DNA of 64,000 bases from CAVVMA01 sp963830715 (GCA_963830715.1 CAWHNS010000007.1:276395-340394); one strand, 5' to 3'. Positions 45,804 to 54,386 are shown, counted from the first letter of the stretch. Notes: generated by a model not told the origin, from the sequence alone. Program-made: numbers and translations.

Positions 45804-47138
45804 ATGACGAGCCGCGATCCGACAGGACGATCCGGCCCGATCGATATCGCAGGGGCAGAACCGAATCAGCCGATAGGGCCGCGGCGCGCCGCGATCGTCT
45901 TCATTTTCGTCACGATCGTGCTCGATATGCTCGCGCTCGGGATGATCGTTCCGGTGCTGCCGGGGCTGGTTGTCCGCTTCCTGGGAGGCAACACCGCGCG
46001 GGCGGCCGAGATTTACGGCCTGTTCGGCACGATCTGGGCGTTGATGCAGTTCCTGTTCTCGCCCGTGCTCGGCGCGCTTTCGGATCGCTACGGTCGCCGG
46101 CCTGTGATCCTGATCTCGAACTTCGGTCTCGGACTGGACTATATCGTGATGGCGCTGGCGCCGACGGTCGGCTGGCTGTTTCTCGGCCGCGTCATTTCGG
46201 GGATCTCGTCGGCGAGTTTCTCAACCGCCAGTGCCTATATCGCCGACGTGGCGCCGCCGGAGAAGCGCGCGGCGGGTTTCGGAATGCTGAGCGCGGCCTT
46301 CGGACTCGGCTTCGTGCTGGGGCCGGCGCTGGGCGGAGTGCTGGGCGCGATCGACCCGCGCCTGCCGTTCTGGGTCGCCGCGGGATTGAGTCTCACCAAT
46401 GCGATGTACGGGCTGTTCGTGCTGCCGGAGTCGCTGCCGCCCGAGCGCCGCGAGGGGTTCGCCTGGCGGCGCGCCAACCCGGTCGGCTCATTGACCCTGC
46501 TGCGGTCGCATCGCGAGCTGCTCGGACTGGCGGCCGTGAGCTTCATCGCCAGCATCGCGCACGAGGCATTGCCGACCACCTTCGTGCTCTATGCGAGCTA
46601 TCGTTACGGATGGGGCGATCGCGCAGTCGGGATCGCAATCGCTACCGTGGGGCTTTTCTCGGCAGTAGTTGGAGCCGGACTGGTACAGCCGTTCGTGGCG
46701 CGCTTCGGGGAGCGGCGCACGCTCTTGATCGGGCTGCTCTTCGGCGTGCTCGGATTCGCGACCTTCGGCCTGGCCGCGACCGGTCTCGTGTTCTGGATCG
46801 GCGTGCCGATAAACTCGCTGTGGGGACTCTCAAACCCGCCGATGCAGGGCTTGATGACCCGCCGCGTGAAGGAATCGGAACAGGGCCAGCTGCAGGGAGC
46901 GCTGAGCAGCCTCAGGGGAATCGCGTTCATGATCGGGCCCGGACTGTTCACGCTCACTTTCGCCGGCGCGATCAGCCCGGGCCGCGAGGCGCGTCTGCCG
47001 GGAGCGCCCTTCCTGCTCGCGTCGGCGCTGCTCGCGATCGCGGTGGTGGTGGCATCGCGTGTGACCGCCACGCGCGCCGGCGAGGAATCGATCGGTCTCG
47101 CGCCGGCCGCCGAGGCAACTGAGGCCGAGGGCGGATGA
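45804..47138 (+). CDS. Major facilitator superfamily transporter, TetA/DHA1-like
   Basis: 444 residues with 12 predicted membrane segments. The MFS signature between helices 2 and 3 is GALSDRYGRRPVILISNFGLGLDYIVMALAP, and SASFSTASAYIADVAPPEKRAAGFGMLSAAFGLGFVLGPALGG at helices 4-5 is typical of the tetracycline-efflux/DHA1 branch. A cytoplasmic C-terminal tail is acidic. It starts 9 bp after the methyltransferase stop and is probably co-transcribed; it could export a methylated metabolite or a toxic compound. The substrate is unknown; tetracycline resistance is not implied. Confidence 0.9.
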   Translation: MTSRDPTGRSGPIDIAGAEPNQPIGPRRAAIVFIFVTIVLDMLALGMIVPVLPGLVVRFLGGNTARAAEIYGLFGTIWALMQFLFSPVLGALSDRYGRRPVILISNFGLGLDYIVMALAPTVGWLFLGRVISGISSASFSTASAYIADVAPPEKRAAGFGMLSAAFGLGFVLGPALGGVLGAIDPRLPFWVAAGLSLTNAMYGLFVLPESLPPERREGFAWRRANPVGSLTLLRSHRELLGLAAVSFIASIAHEALPTTFVLYASYRYGWGDRAVGIAIATVGLFSAVVGAGLVQPFVARFGERRTLLIGLLFGVLGFATFGLAATGLVFWIGVPINSLWGLSNPPMQGLMTRRVKESEQGQLQGALSSLRGIAFMIGPGLFTLTFAGAISPGREARLPGAPFLLASALLAIAVVVASRVTATRAGEESIGLAPAAEATEAEGG

Positions 47139-47205
47139 CGCGCGACGCGCGGTCCTGTGCTAGAAATCAATTGAAATTGACGCAGACATAGCCAGGAGGT
47201 GCTCC

Positions 47206-47667
47206 ATGCTCGAGGCAGGAAAGTCCTTTCCGAGTTTTGCGCTTGCAAACCAGGACGGCAAGACCCTGAAACTGGGCGACTATGCCGGCAAATGGCTGGT
47301 GGTCTATTTCTATCCGAAGGACGACACGCCGGGATGCACGATCCAGGGGAAGTCGTTCACGGCCTCCAAGGCCGATTTCGAGGCCGCCGGAATTCGCATC
47401 CTCGGCGTCAGCCAGGACGACGTGGCTTCGCACAAGAACTTCTGCACCAAGTTCGGCTTCACGATCGATCTCGGCGCAGACACGAAAGGCGAACTCCTCA
47501 AGGCTTGCGGGGTCGGACAGAGCGAGTGGCACGGCGCAAAGTACTGGGATCGAACCAGCTTCGTGATCGATCCGAAGGGTGTGGTCCGCAAGGTTTACGA
47601 GAAGGTCAATCCGCAGGGGCACGAGAAGGTGCTGCTCGACGACATCAAGGCGATGCAGGGAAAGTAG
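47206..47667 (+). CDS. bcp: Peroxiredoxin of the BCP/PrxQ family
   Basis: 153 residues. The peroxidatic cysteine is in PKDDTPGCTIQGKSF, with the thioredoxin fold before and after it (WLVVYFYPKD, GIRILGVSQDD). The resolving cysteine that E. coli Bcp has five residues later is absent (Gly-Lys-Ser instead); other cysteines (NFCTKFGF, LKACGVG) may replace it, or the enzyme may be 1-Cys. Reduces peroxides in the cytoplasm with thioredoxin as the likely donor. It has a ribosome site (CCAGGAGG) before ATG 47206 and stands 67 bp after the MFS gene. Confidence 0.9.
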   Translation: MLEAGKSFPSFALANQDGKTLKLGDYAGKWLVVYFYPKDDTPGCTIQGKSFTASKADFEAAGIRILGVSQDDVASHKNFCTKFGFTIDLGADTKGELLKACGVGQSEWHGAKYWDRTSFVIDPKGVVRKVYEKVNPQGHEKVLLDDIKAMQGK

Positions 47668-47674
47668 CGCGCCG

Positions 47675-48763
47675 ATGATTACCGCCGGCGACGATTATCC
47701 GATCCATCAGACGCCGGAACCGGTGCAGCAGGTCTTCACCGGCGACCGCAACTTTTACGATCGGTTCTTTTTCAACGGCTACTGGCGCGAGGGCGAACCC
47801 TACTTCGCGGCCGCGATGGGGGTCTATCCGAACCTCGGGATAATGGACGGCGCGTTCAGCGCGATCGTTGACGGCGTGCAGCATTGCGTCCGCGCCTCGC
47901 GCGTGATGGGCGCCGATCGGCTCGACACGCGCGTCGGCCCGATCGCGATCGAGGTCGTCAAACCGATGCGATCGCTGCGAATCCGGGTCGATCACGAGGT
48001 TGTTAGGGCCGACCTGGTTTTCGAGGCGCGCGCGATGCCGATGGAGGAGCCGCGCTTCACGCGGCGCTCCGGCCCGCGAATCGTGATGGACCTGACGCGC
48101 TTCACGCAGCATGGCGGCTATTCCGGCTCGCTGACCGCCGCCGGGCGCCGCTTCGAGGCGGCCTCGTCGCGCGTGTGGGGCTCACGCGATCGCTCGTGGG
48201 GAATCCGGACCGTAGGCGAGCGGGAACCGGCCGGGGCTCCGCCAGCGACTCTCCCGCAATTCTGCTGGCTGTGGTCGCCGAGCAACTTCGAGGATTACTG
48301 CACGCACTTCGACGTGATGGAAAACGCGGACGGTTCAAGATGGCACGAGTTCGGCGCGGCCGTCCGCGCCAACCTGGACGCCGAAATCGAGACGATGGGG
48401 TCGGTTGACTGGCAGGTCCACTACCGAGCGGGCACGCGGCACGCCAGGAGCGCAGAGATTATCCTGCGCGCCGGCCCGGCCGAGCATCGTATCGAACTCG
48501 AGACGCTCTACAACTTCTACATGCAGGGCGTCGGCTATCTGCATCCGAAGTGGGGGCACGGGATGTATGTGGGCGGCGACGTTTCGACATACGAGTCTTT
48601 CAAGCTGTCGGAGGCCGACGAGCGCAACCCGCTCTTTCAGCATATTCAGGCGGTATCGCGGGCGCGGCTGGGCAAGCGCGAGGGGATGGGAATCCTGGAG
48701 ATGCTGATCATCGGCCCGCACGAGAAGAGCGGGTTTCGGGAAATGCTGGATATGCACGGGTAA
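47675..48763 (+). CDS. Hypothetical lipocalin-like (AttH/CrtC-type) protein
   Basis: 362 residues, 8 bp after bcp. It is tryptophan- and arginine-rich and beta-rich, with MGVYPNLGIMDGAFSAIVDGVQH, TQHGGYSGSLTAAGRRF and the motif WGSRDRSWGIRTVGE. The last resembles the SRDRSWGxR motif found in AttH/CrtC-like two-lipocalin proteins and in uncharacterised actinobacterial relatives thought to act in lipid or terpenoid metabolism. No signal peptide. A domain of unknown function is the honest description; a hydrophobic ligand is plausible. It converges with the zeta-like kinase gene 10 bp away. Confidence 0.6.
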   Translation: MITAGDDYPIHQTPEPVQQVFTGDRNFYDRFFFNGYWREGEPYFAAAMGVYPNLGIMDGAFSAIVDGVQHCVRASRVMGADRLDTRVGPIAIEVVKPMRSLRIRVDHEVVRADLVFEARAMPMEEPRFTRRSGPRIVMDLTRFTQHGGYSGSLTAAGRRFEAASSRVWGSRDRSWGIRTVGEREPAGAPPATLPQFCWLWSPSNFEDYCTHFDVMENADGSRWHEFGAAVRANLDAEIETMGSVDWQVHYRAGTRHARSAEIILRAGPAEHRIELETLYNFYMQGVGYLHPKWGHGMYVGGDVSTYESFKLSEADERNPLFQHIQAVSRARLGKREGMGILEMLIIGPHEKSGFREMLDMHG

Positions 48764-48773
48764 GGGACGATCT

Positions 48774-49424
48774 TCATTTCCGCTTCCGACCGCGACCTAG
48801 CGCGGATCCCAAAGCTGTACGCAGCCACGCGGGAAGGGCCGACGCTTGGAATACGATTCTCCGGTGGCGAGCTTCGAGGACTCTCTTCATGGGATGTCTG
48901 GCGGAAGAGTTATCGAAGATCAGTGCTTCGTCGGCCAGCAGATAGATGACCGGAAGATTCCGCAGACTTCTTGCATAGCGACGAACGATGTCGCCTGCGG
49001 GGACGTGATGCCCGCCTTTGCGCCGGCGACTCCGCACCCGCCCGATGGCTATGCCGGAGCTTCTGAGGCCGACATACACGAGGCCGAGGCTCCATTCGTC
49101 GGACTTCACTCGCCGAGCTACCCTCAAATGAAAGTCGCCCGACAGCGTGGTCTCGACGGCGAAGCTGCGGCGCTCCTTGATTAGATCGCGAATTCTCAGC
49201 ATCGCGCCCCGGCCGGCACTCAGCGCCGCTGCTTCTGGTACGGCCGGAGAAATCTGGCGGGCTATATCGTCCGGATTGACGATCTCTGAAATTTCTGCTG
49301 AAAGTTGTGGCGCATAGGTGCTCTTGCCCGCGCCGTTCGGCCCAGCGAGCAACCACAACCACGGCCGGTAGTCAGGAGCGGGGTATCTCCCGGACAACGA
49401 CCGCCTCGCCGCCCGCTTCGGCAC
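48774..49424 (-). CDS. Zeta-toxin-like P-loop kinase
   Basis: Up to 216 residues. Walker A LLAGPNGAGKSTYAPQLS, the zeta-type NPDDIARQ, the substrate motif RSFAVETTLSG and VYVGLRSSGIAIGRVRSRRRKGGHHVP place it in the zeta/UDP-N-acetylglucosamine kinase superfamily. Classical zeta toxins phosphorylate cell-wall precursors and are held by an epsilon antitoxin. No epsilon gene is present; instead the upstream gene (49372-50289) overlaps this frame by 53 bp from ATG 49424. A later TTG just before WLLAGPNG could be the true start. It is therefore either a chromosomal housekeeping-type zeta-like kinase or the effector of a pair with an unusual partner. Confidence 0.8.
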   Translation of the reverse strand: MPKRAARRSLSGRYPAPDYRPWLWLLAGPNGAGKSTYAPQLSAEISEIVNPDDIARQISPAVPEAAALSAGRGAMLRIRDLIKERRSFAVETTLSGDFHLRVARRVKSDEWSLGLVYVGLRSSGIAIGRVRSRRRKGGHHVPAGDIVRRYARSLRNLPVIYLLADEALIFDNSSARHPMKRVLEARHRRIVFQASALPAWLRTALGSALGRGRKRK

Positions 49425-50289
49425 GAACTTCGAATCGTCGGCCGTCCGGCGCCTGCTTCACGATCCGCCCGGCGCTGTCCTCGAAATACACCGCTCTGCC
49501 CCTGATGGCCGCCTCGACGGACTTTTGCCCGGCATATTCGGCGCGCTCGCCGAAATCACGGGAGGCGTGAGGATCGGACCATTCCACGTACGGGAAGATG
49601 CGAAAGTCGCCGGTGAGATCGTAAGCGACGTCGAGAGAAAGGATCACCGAAATCCGCCGGAAGGGAGTCTCCTGATTCTTCCGCAGCGCTTTCACATAGC
49701 TGCTCATCGCGGCGAAGACTTTTCGGCGATTGCCCACTCCGAATCGCGACTCGTCGCAGACGAGTAGATCGTGGCTTGAAGCAGGCCTGTAGCTGGGAAG
49801 TTTTGCGAGCTTGCGCTCGATGGCCTGGCGAAGCAATGAACAAGACTCCAACTCCACTTGATCGCCAGCTAAACCATTATCCGACAATAGAACGCTCACT
49901 GGCTCGGGCTCATTTCCCCGCGCTGCAGCGTTTGCCTCTCGTCGCCCGTATTCGTGATCGATCTCGCTCAATAGCTGTTGGAACGAAGGCTGGGTCGCTC
50001 TTGCCACTTCCAAACCCGTCGTTTCGCCGGAGCTCCAGGTGAGCATGAAATCCGGTGACTCGCCGCCTTCGACGTGGAGCGGATAAGTGAGCATCTCATG
50101 CGTGGCCAGCGCGAGTAGGTACAGGCCGAGGCAGTAGCGCTCCTCGTGATGGTGCTTGCGACCGTTGCCGCGCCGGGGTACGGCGCGGACTTCGCGCCAG
50201 AAGCGCTCCACGTCGGATCGTCCACGGAATGTCCACGAGTTATGCATGCTCGGATCAATCACCACGGCGCGCCTCGGTCGGACAGCCAT
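49372..50289 (-). CDS. Unknown protein with a possible PD-(D/E)XK-like core, paired with the zeta-like kinase
   Basis: 305 residues; I do not recognise the family. The stretch GGESPDFMLTWSSGETTGLEVARATQ has the spacing of a PD-(D/E)XK nuclease core (PDF, then E-V after a strand turn) but lacks an obvious lysine, so it may be a degenerate or substrate-binding version. A helical middle (LLSEIDHEYGRREANAAARG, LLRQAIERKLAKLPSYRP) and a C-terminal beta segment (GRAVYFEDSAGRIVKQAP) complete it. There is no signal peptide. Translational overlap with the zeta-like kinase makes an antitoxin, adaptor or co-effector role possible. It begins 43 bp after the SelW-like stop on the same strand. Confidence 0.55.
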   Translation of the reverse strand: MAVRPRRAVVIDPSMHNSWTFRGRSDVERFWREVRAVPRRGNGRKHHHEERYCLGLYLLALATHEMLTYPLHVEGGESPDFMLTWSSGETTGLEVARATQPSFQQLLSEIDHEYGRREANAAARGNEPEPVSVLLSDNGLAGDQVELESCSLLRQAIERKLAKLPSYRPASSHDLLVCDESRFGVGNRRKVFAAMSSYVKALRKNQETPFRRISVILSLDVAYDLTGDFRIFPYVEWSDPHASRDFGERAEYAGQKSVEAAIRGRAVYFEDSAGRIVKQAPDGRRFEVRAEAGGEAVVVREIPRS

Positions 50290-50332
50290 AGGTCATTCCA
50301 ACTGTTGGCGGATGGTCCGCCGAGTCCTCGGA

Positions 50333-50629
50333 TTACTTGAACAGTTTACTCACCGCGCGGCGGAGCGGGCCGGGCCTGGCCTCGATAGGCGGAAGCTCCC
50401 TGCCTGCCTTCAGCGCCTCGAAGCGGTCTTCGACTTCGCCGTCATCGGGGAAGCGGCCGGCCTCGGACTTGGAGAAGATCAAGCTGCCGCTGGCCAGCAC
50501 GTCGAATTGTCCGGTCTTGCCGGGCTTTATCGTGACGTCTTCGCCGAAGCGTGATTTCAGAGACGCGGCCAGACTGGCCGCACGCGGTTTGTACCCTCAA
50601 GCCGAGCAGTAGAGGATTTCTGTGGCCAT
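50333..50629 (-). CDS. selW: SelW-like (Rdx family) selenoprotein with in-frame UGA
   Basis: 98 residues if the TGA at 50599-50597 is read as selenocysteine: MATEILYCSAUGYKPRAA and on to SKLFK at the stop 50335-50333. The CxxU motif at residues 8-11, followed by GYKPRAxxLAxxLK, is the redox motif and helix of the Rdx (SelW/SelT/SelH) family, where bacterial homologues usually have CxxC. Downstream the family pattern continues without any break (KPGKTGQFDVLASGSLIFSKSEAGRFP). A hairpin that fits bacterial SECIS rules begins 15 nt after the UGA. Ordinary gene callers miss it because the UGA looks like a stop. The likely function is a thioredoxin-fold thiol/selenol oxidoreductase. Selenocysteine machinery is not in this window. 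Confidence 0.85.
50565..50599 (-). promoter_or_regulatory. Candidate bacterial SECIS element for the SelW-like gene
   Basis: The minus-strand RNA has UGA (50599-50597), a 15-nt spacer (50596-50582), then GCGGCCA-GUC-UGGCCGC (50581-50565): a perfect 7-bp stem with a 3-nt loop whose first base is G. The UGA-to-loop distance is 22 nt. This meets the usual bSECIS description (apical loop 16-37 nt after the UGA, a guanine among the first two loop bases). Confidence 0.7.
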
Positions 50630-50671
50630 GCCTCCAAGGTAGCGCGACGCGGGCGGCTATTCAAAGGCCGA

Positions 50672-51235
50672 TCATTTTCCGTCGGGCAGGTTGACGAAGA
50701 CCGCGGCGGCGACGACGGTGGTCCACAGCCCGTCGCGATCGCCGATCGCGGATTGGGTGACGTTGCGGGTCTGCACGATCTTGTCCGACATCCGCCAGAT
50801 GTCTTTGCGCTCGTCGTAGCTGGCGTTCGGATCGAAATCGACGCCCAGAATCGTCGCGAGCATAGTGGCGGCCAGGTCCTCCGCGTAATCGCCCGCCTTC
50901 TGATCAGTCTCGCCAAAGCTGTGATGCTCCGACAAATAGCCGTACTGGCTGGGATTGGCCGGAATCGCCAGCCCGACCGAGGCTGCGACCAACCGATGGG
51001 GCTCATTGGTCGCATTGTCGTACATTACGGCGTACACGATCTGTCCGGGCGTGAGGCGCTTGAGGCCCTCCTGCAGCGAGATCACTTTGCAGTTGGGAGG
51101 AAAAATCGAACTGACCCGCACGATGTTGTACTCGGCGATGCCTGCGGCGCGCAGCGCCAACTCGAACGAGCTGAGCTTCTCGCGATGCTTGCCCACGCCC
51201 TTGGTCAGAAAAATTCCCTTCGCAATCGGCCCCAT
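50672..51235 (-). CDS. pdaD: Pyruvoyl-dependent arginine decarboxylase
   Basis: 187 residues. The self-cleavage site that generates the pyruvoyl cofactor is in IVRVSSIFPPNCKVI (Ser-Ser before I-F-P-P). The following GLKRLTPGQIVYAVMYDNATNEPHRLVAASVGLAIP and HHSFGETDQKAGDYAEDLAATMLATILG match the PvlArgDC family of archaea, chlamydiae and some bacteria. The enzyme converts arginine to agmatine for polyamine synthesis. Single gene, 42 bp upstream of the SelW-like gene on the same strand. Length is normal. Confidence 0.92.
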   Translation of the reverse strand: MGPIAKGIFLTKGVGKHREKLSSFELALRAAGIAEYNIVRVSSIFPPNCKVISLQEGLKRLTPGQIVYAVMYDNATNEPHRLVAASVGLAIPANPSQYGYLSEHHSFGETDQKAGDYAEDLAATMLATILGVDFDPNASYDERKDIWRMSDKIVQTRNVTQSAIGDRDGLWTTVVAAAVFVNLPDGK

Positions 51236-51450
51236 CTGTTCAGTACTCCGCTTCAGCTTCCGGCAAAATCAGATACCCATAATGAATAACCCGTGGCGAG
51301 AGGGCAATCACAGGTGGCGCTTGCGGGCGCACGATCGCCCGTAACGCGCCGTTCACAATCTTGCCGTCTGAACCTCGTGGCCTTCCGGTCGGACCGCGCC
51401 CGCGCCAGGTTTGCGCGATCTCGCATTTGGCCGCGCGTATGCCGGCGCGG
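51236..51450. other. Gap between the arginine decarboxylase and the toxin-antitoxin pair
   Basis: 215 bp. A minus-strand open frame (51240-51554, ending LSPRVIHYGYLILPEAEAEY) crosses it and overlaps the antitoxin gene, but I find no family signal or ribosome site and do not call it a gene. No other structure seen. Confidence 0.3.
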
Positions 51451-51771
51451 TCAGATCCGCGCGGTCCTGACTTCGAGGCGCACCCCTTCGTGCCGCTGGA
51501 GAAAGGCGACGATCTCAAAGAGATTGCCTGCGCTTGGGTTGCCCGTCCGCCCAAGCATCCGCATCAGGCTTTTGGCAGGAATGTGCGTGGCTTCGGCCAG
51601 CTCGGCGAATCCGACGGTAGCGTTGACGTAGTCGCGCAGTAGGGTCCTGCCGGTGGCAATATCGCCAGAGAGCATGCATTCGATTCCTTCGCGCAGAAGA
51701 GCCCGCCGAAAGGCTGGATCGCGTTGAACACGGTCGCGGATGGTTTGCTTGAAGTCTCGCGTCAAAGGCAT
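51451..51771 (-). CDS. HigA-type antitoxin with helix-turn-helix
   Basis: 106 residues, 9 bp after the toxin stop. The C-terminal half contains FAELAEATHIPAKSLMRMLGRTGNPSAGNLFEIVAFLQRHEG, a lambda-repressor-like helix-turn-helix typical of HigA-like antitoxins (phage-derived type). The N-terminal half (QTIRDRVQRDPAFRRALLREGIECMLSGDIATGRTLLRDYV) should wrap the toxin. It should bind the toxin and repress the operon. The toxin-first gene order is typical for HigBA modules. Confidence 0.8.
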   Translation of the reverse strand: MPLTRDFKQTIRDRVQRDPAFRRALLREGIECMLSGDIATGRTLLRDYVNATVGFAELAEATHIPAKSLMRMLGRTGNPSAGNLFEIVAFLQRHEGVRLEVRTARI

Positions 51772-51780
51772 CGGGTTCCT

Positions 51781-52098
51781 CTACTTTCTGCGTTTGTAGT
51801 CCTGCCAATTGGCAAGGGCCGCGCTAATGTCGCGCTGCTGGCGCTTCTTCGTGCCGCCGCCGAGCAGGATCACAATACGCGGGCCGTCCTTACCGAAATA
51901 AATGCGATAGCCCGGGCCGAAGTCCAGCTTGTATTCGAACACCCCGGAGCCCACGCCCTCGACGTTCGAGAAATTGCCGAGCGAGATCCGAGTGACCGCC
52001 GTCGCCACTTTCGCTGCGGCTCGCGCGTCCAAGCTCTCGAACCACGCGGCGTAAGGACTGCGGCCAGTGCTGTCGACATATTCATGGATCTCGACCAC
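51781..52098 (-). CDS. HigB/RelE-type toxin (phage Gp49-like)
   Basis: 105 residues. IHEYVDSTGRSPYAAWFESLDARAAAKVATAVTRISLGNFSNVEGVGSGVFEYKLDFGPGYRIYFGKDGPRIVILLGGGTKKRQQRDI has the RelE/ParE-like fold pattern of the Gp49/HigB family: a beta-strand run ending in GPGYRIYFG and the basic C-terminal GTKKRQQRDI. Expected to be a ribosome-dependent mRNA interferase. It starts 99 bp upstream of the mutase stop, on the same strand, and is coupled to the antitoxin gene. Confidence 0.82.
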   Translation of the reverse strand: MVEIHEYVDSTGRSPYAAWFESLDARAAAKVATAVTRISLGNFSNVEGVGSGVFEYKLDFGPGYRIYFGKDGPRIVILLGGGTKKRQQRDISAALANWQDYKRRK

Positions 52099-52196
52099 GG
52101 CCTATGGTAACGCATACGTTACTCTTGTTCAAGCCCATGGCCATAGGCTCGATCCTAGTCGCGCAGCTCCGTTCGATCAGGTTGGCGGGTGCCTGG

Positions 52197-53866
52197 TCAG
52201 ACTTCGACCGACGGGTGATACTCGCCGAACACGCGGCGCATCGCGTCGGCGATCTCGCCGAGCGTCGCGTGGACGCGGACCGCATCGACGATGCGCGGCA
52301 TCAGGTTGCTCCCGTCTCTCGCCGCGTTCTCGACGCGCGCCAGCGCCGCGCGCGTATCGGCGGCGGAGCGTTCGGCGCGCAGGCGGGCGAGCCGCTGCTT
52401 CTGCCGGGCCTCGATTTCCGGATTGACCCGCAGGATGTCCTGCGGGGCTCTTCACTGGCGGTGAACTGGTTGACGCCGACGATTATCCGCTGCCCGGCCT
52501 CGATTTCGCGCTGATAGATGAAGGCCGCGTTCTGGATCTCGCGCTGCATGTAGCCGCGCTCGATCGCCGCGACAGCGCCGCCCAGATCGTCGATGCGCGA
52601 CAGGTATTCCAGCGCCTTGCGCTCGATCTCGCAGGTCAGGGTCTCGACGTAATACGAGCCGCCGAGCGGATCGATGGTGTCGGCCACGTCGGACTCGTGC
52701 GCGATCACCTGCTGGGTGCGCAGCGCGAGCAGCGCGGAGGCCTCGCTGGGCAGCGCCAACGCCTCGTCCTTCGAGTTGGTGTGCAATGACTGCGCGCCGC
52801 CGAGCACCGCGGCCAGCGCCTGCAAGGTCACGCGCACGACATTGTTATCGACCTGCTGCGCGGTGAGCGTGGAGCCGGCGGTCTGCGCGTGGAACCGCAT
52901 CATCATGGAGCGTTCGTCCTTGGCGCCGAAGCGTTTCTTCATGAGCCGCGCCCACATCCTGCGCGCCGCGCGGAATTTGGCGATCTCCTCGAAGAAATTG
53001 TTGTGGACGTTGAAGAAGAACGACAGCCGGCTGGCGAACCCGTCGAGCTCCAGCCCGGCTTTGATCGCGGCCTCCACGTAGGCGATACCGTCGGCGATCG
53101 TGAAGGCGAGCTCCTGCGCGGCGGTCGAGCCCGCCTCGCGAATGTGGTAGCCGGAGATCGAGATCGTATTCCAGTTGGGGACTTCGCGCGTCGCGAAGCC
53201 GAAAATATCCGTGATGATGCGCATCGAGCCGCGCGGCGGATAGATATAGGTGCCGCGCGCCACGTATTCCTTGAGCACGTCGTTCTGGATCGTCCCGTTG
53301 AGCTTGCTCCACGGCACGCCGCGCTTCTCCGCGACGACCAGATAGAGCGCCAGCAGGATCGACGCGGTGGCATTGATCGTCATCGAGGTGGAGATCTTGT
53401 CGAGCGGCAAACCGTCGAGCAGGGTCTCCATGTCCGCGAGCGAGCAGATCGACACGCCCACCCGGCCGACTTCGCCCTGCGCCAGCGGATGGTCCGAGTC
53501 GCGGCCCATCTGGGTCGGCAGATCGAAGGCGACCGACAGCCCGGTCTGGCCCTGGTCGAACAGGTAACGATAGCGCCGGTTGGATTCCTCGGCAGTGCCG
53601 AAGCCCGCATACTGGCGCATCGTCCACAGCCGCCCGCGATACATCGTGGGCTGGACGCCGCGCGTGAACGGGAACTCGCCGGGAAAGCCGACATCGTTCA
53701 GGTAGTCGAGCGCCTCGTCGCCCGGATCGTAGAGGCGCTTGACCTCGATTCCGGAACTGGTGACGAAGCGATCGCGGCGCTCGCCGCCGCGTTTTAGCGC
53801 GGGATCGAGCTTGCGCTGCTCCCATCGCTTGCGCGCGTCCTCGATGTTGTTTCGATTTTCGGACAT
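52197..53866 (-). CDS. Methylmalonyl-CoA mutase large-subunit type (no B12 domain), frameshifted near the C-terminus
   Basis: About 557 residues. The (beta/alpha)8 barrel is intact: VTSSGIEVKRLYDP, GFPGEFPFTRGVQPTMYRGRLWTMRQYAGFGTAEESNRRYRYLF, and SISGYHIREAGSTAAQELAFTIADGIAYVEA. A break at about 52446-52450 (CCCC run) needs one base to join NQFTASEEP to PQDILRVNPEIEARQ; the repaired protein ends FGEYHPSVEV at 52197. Length shows the catalytic subunit only; the cobalamin-binding domain must be encoded elsewhere, as in heterodimeric or archaeal-type mutases. Converts (R)-methylmalonyl-CoA to succinyl-CoA; last gene of a propionyl-CoA operon. Confidence 0.9.
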
Positions 53867-53882
53867 CTCAGGTAGCCTCGCT

Positions 53883-54386
53883 CTATTCTATAACCAGCAG
53901 CAGATCTCCTTTTTCGACGGTCTGGCCCGCCGCCACTTTCACCTCGACCACTTTGCCCGCCTTGGGCGCCTTCAGTTCGTTCTCCATCTTCATCGCTTCG
54001 ATGATCAAGACGCCCTGTCCGGCCTCAACCTGATCGCCGGCCGCGACCAGCACTCTCACCACCCGGCCCGGCATCATCGCCTTGAGCTGAGCTTTACCGG
54101 TCACTTCGCGAGCCTTGCGGCTGCGCGAGGCCGCGCGACCGGCGCGATCGACCAGGCTCACTCGCGTCGATCCCTCGCGCGAGACGACCAGCGAATCGTC
54201 GCCGTCCTGGTGCACCTCGAAGTCGAACGAGCGGCCGCCGACGATAACGGAAAATGACGCCGCGCCGACTTTGCGGAGATCGACTTCGAACTTCTGCTCG
54301 CCGAGTTGAATCAAATAGCGACCGCCCTCCAACTCCTCGACTTCCAGCTCATGCTCGGCGCCCTCGAGCGTGGCGGCGTACTTCAT
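53883..54386 (-). CDS. Biotin carboxyl carrier subunit/domain protein
   Basis: About 167 residues. The start ATG 54386 is 17 bp after the biotin carboxylase stop (54404). The C-terminal biotinyl domain has the biotin lysine in IEAMKMENELKAPKAGKVVEV. The N-terminal region (EHELEVEELEGGRYLIQLG) is a BT-like barrel linking biotin carboxylase to the carboxyltransferase. It carries CO2 between the two enzyme halves. The next gene, the mutase, follows by 16 bp. A split arrangement, as in many bacterial propionyl/acyl-CoA carboxylases. Confidence 0.88.
   Translation of the reverse strand: MKYAATLEGAEHELEVEELEGGRYLIQLGEQKFEVDLRKVGAASFSVIVGGRSFDFEVHQDGDDSLVVSREGSTRVSLVDRAGRAASRSRKAREVTGKAQLKAMMPGRVVRVLVAAGDQVEAGQGVLIIEAMKMENELKAPKAGKVVEVKVAAGQTVEKGDLLLVIE

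Noticed and set aside
44748..47138. Methyltransferase plus MFS pump as an antibiotic biosynthesis cluster
   Set aside because: There is no synthase gene; a modify-and-export pair is all that can be supported.
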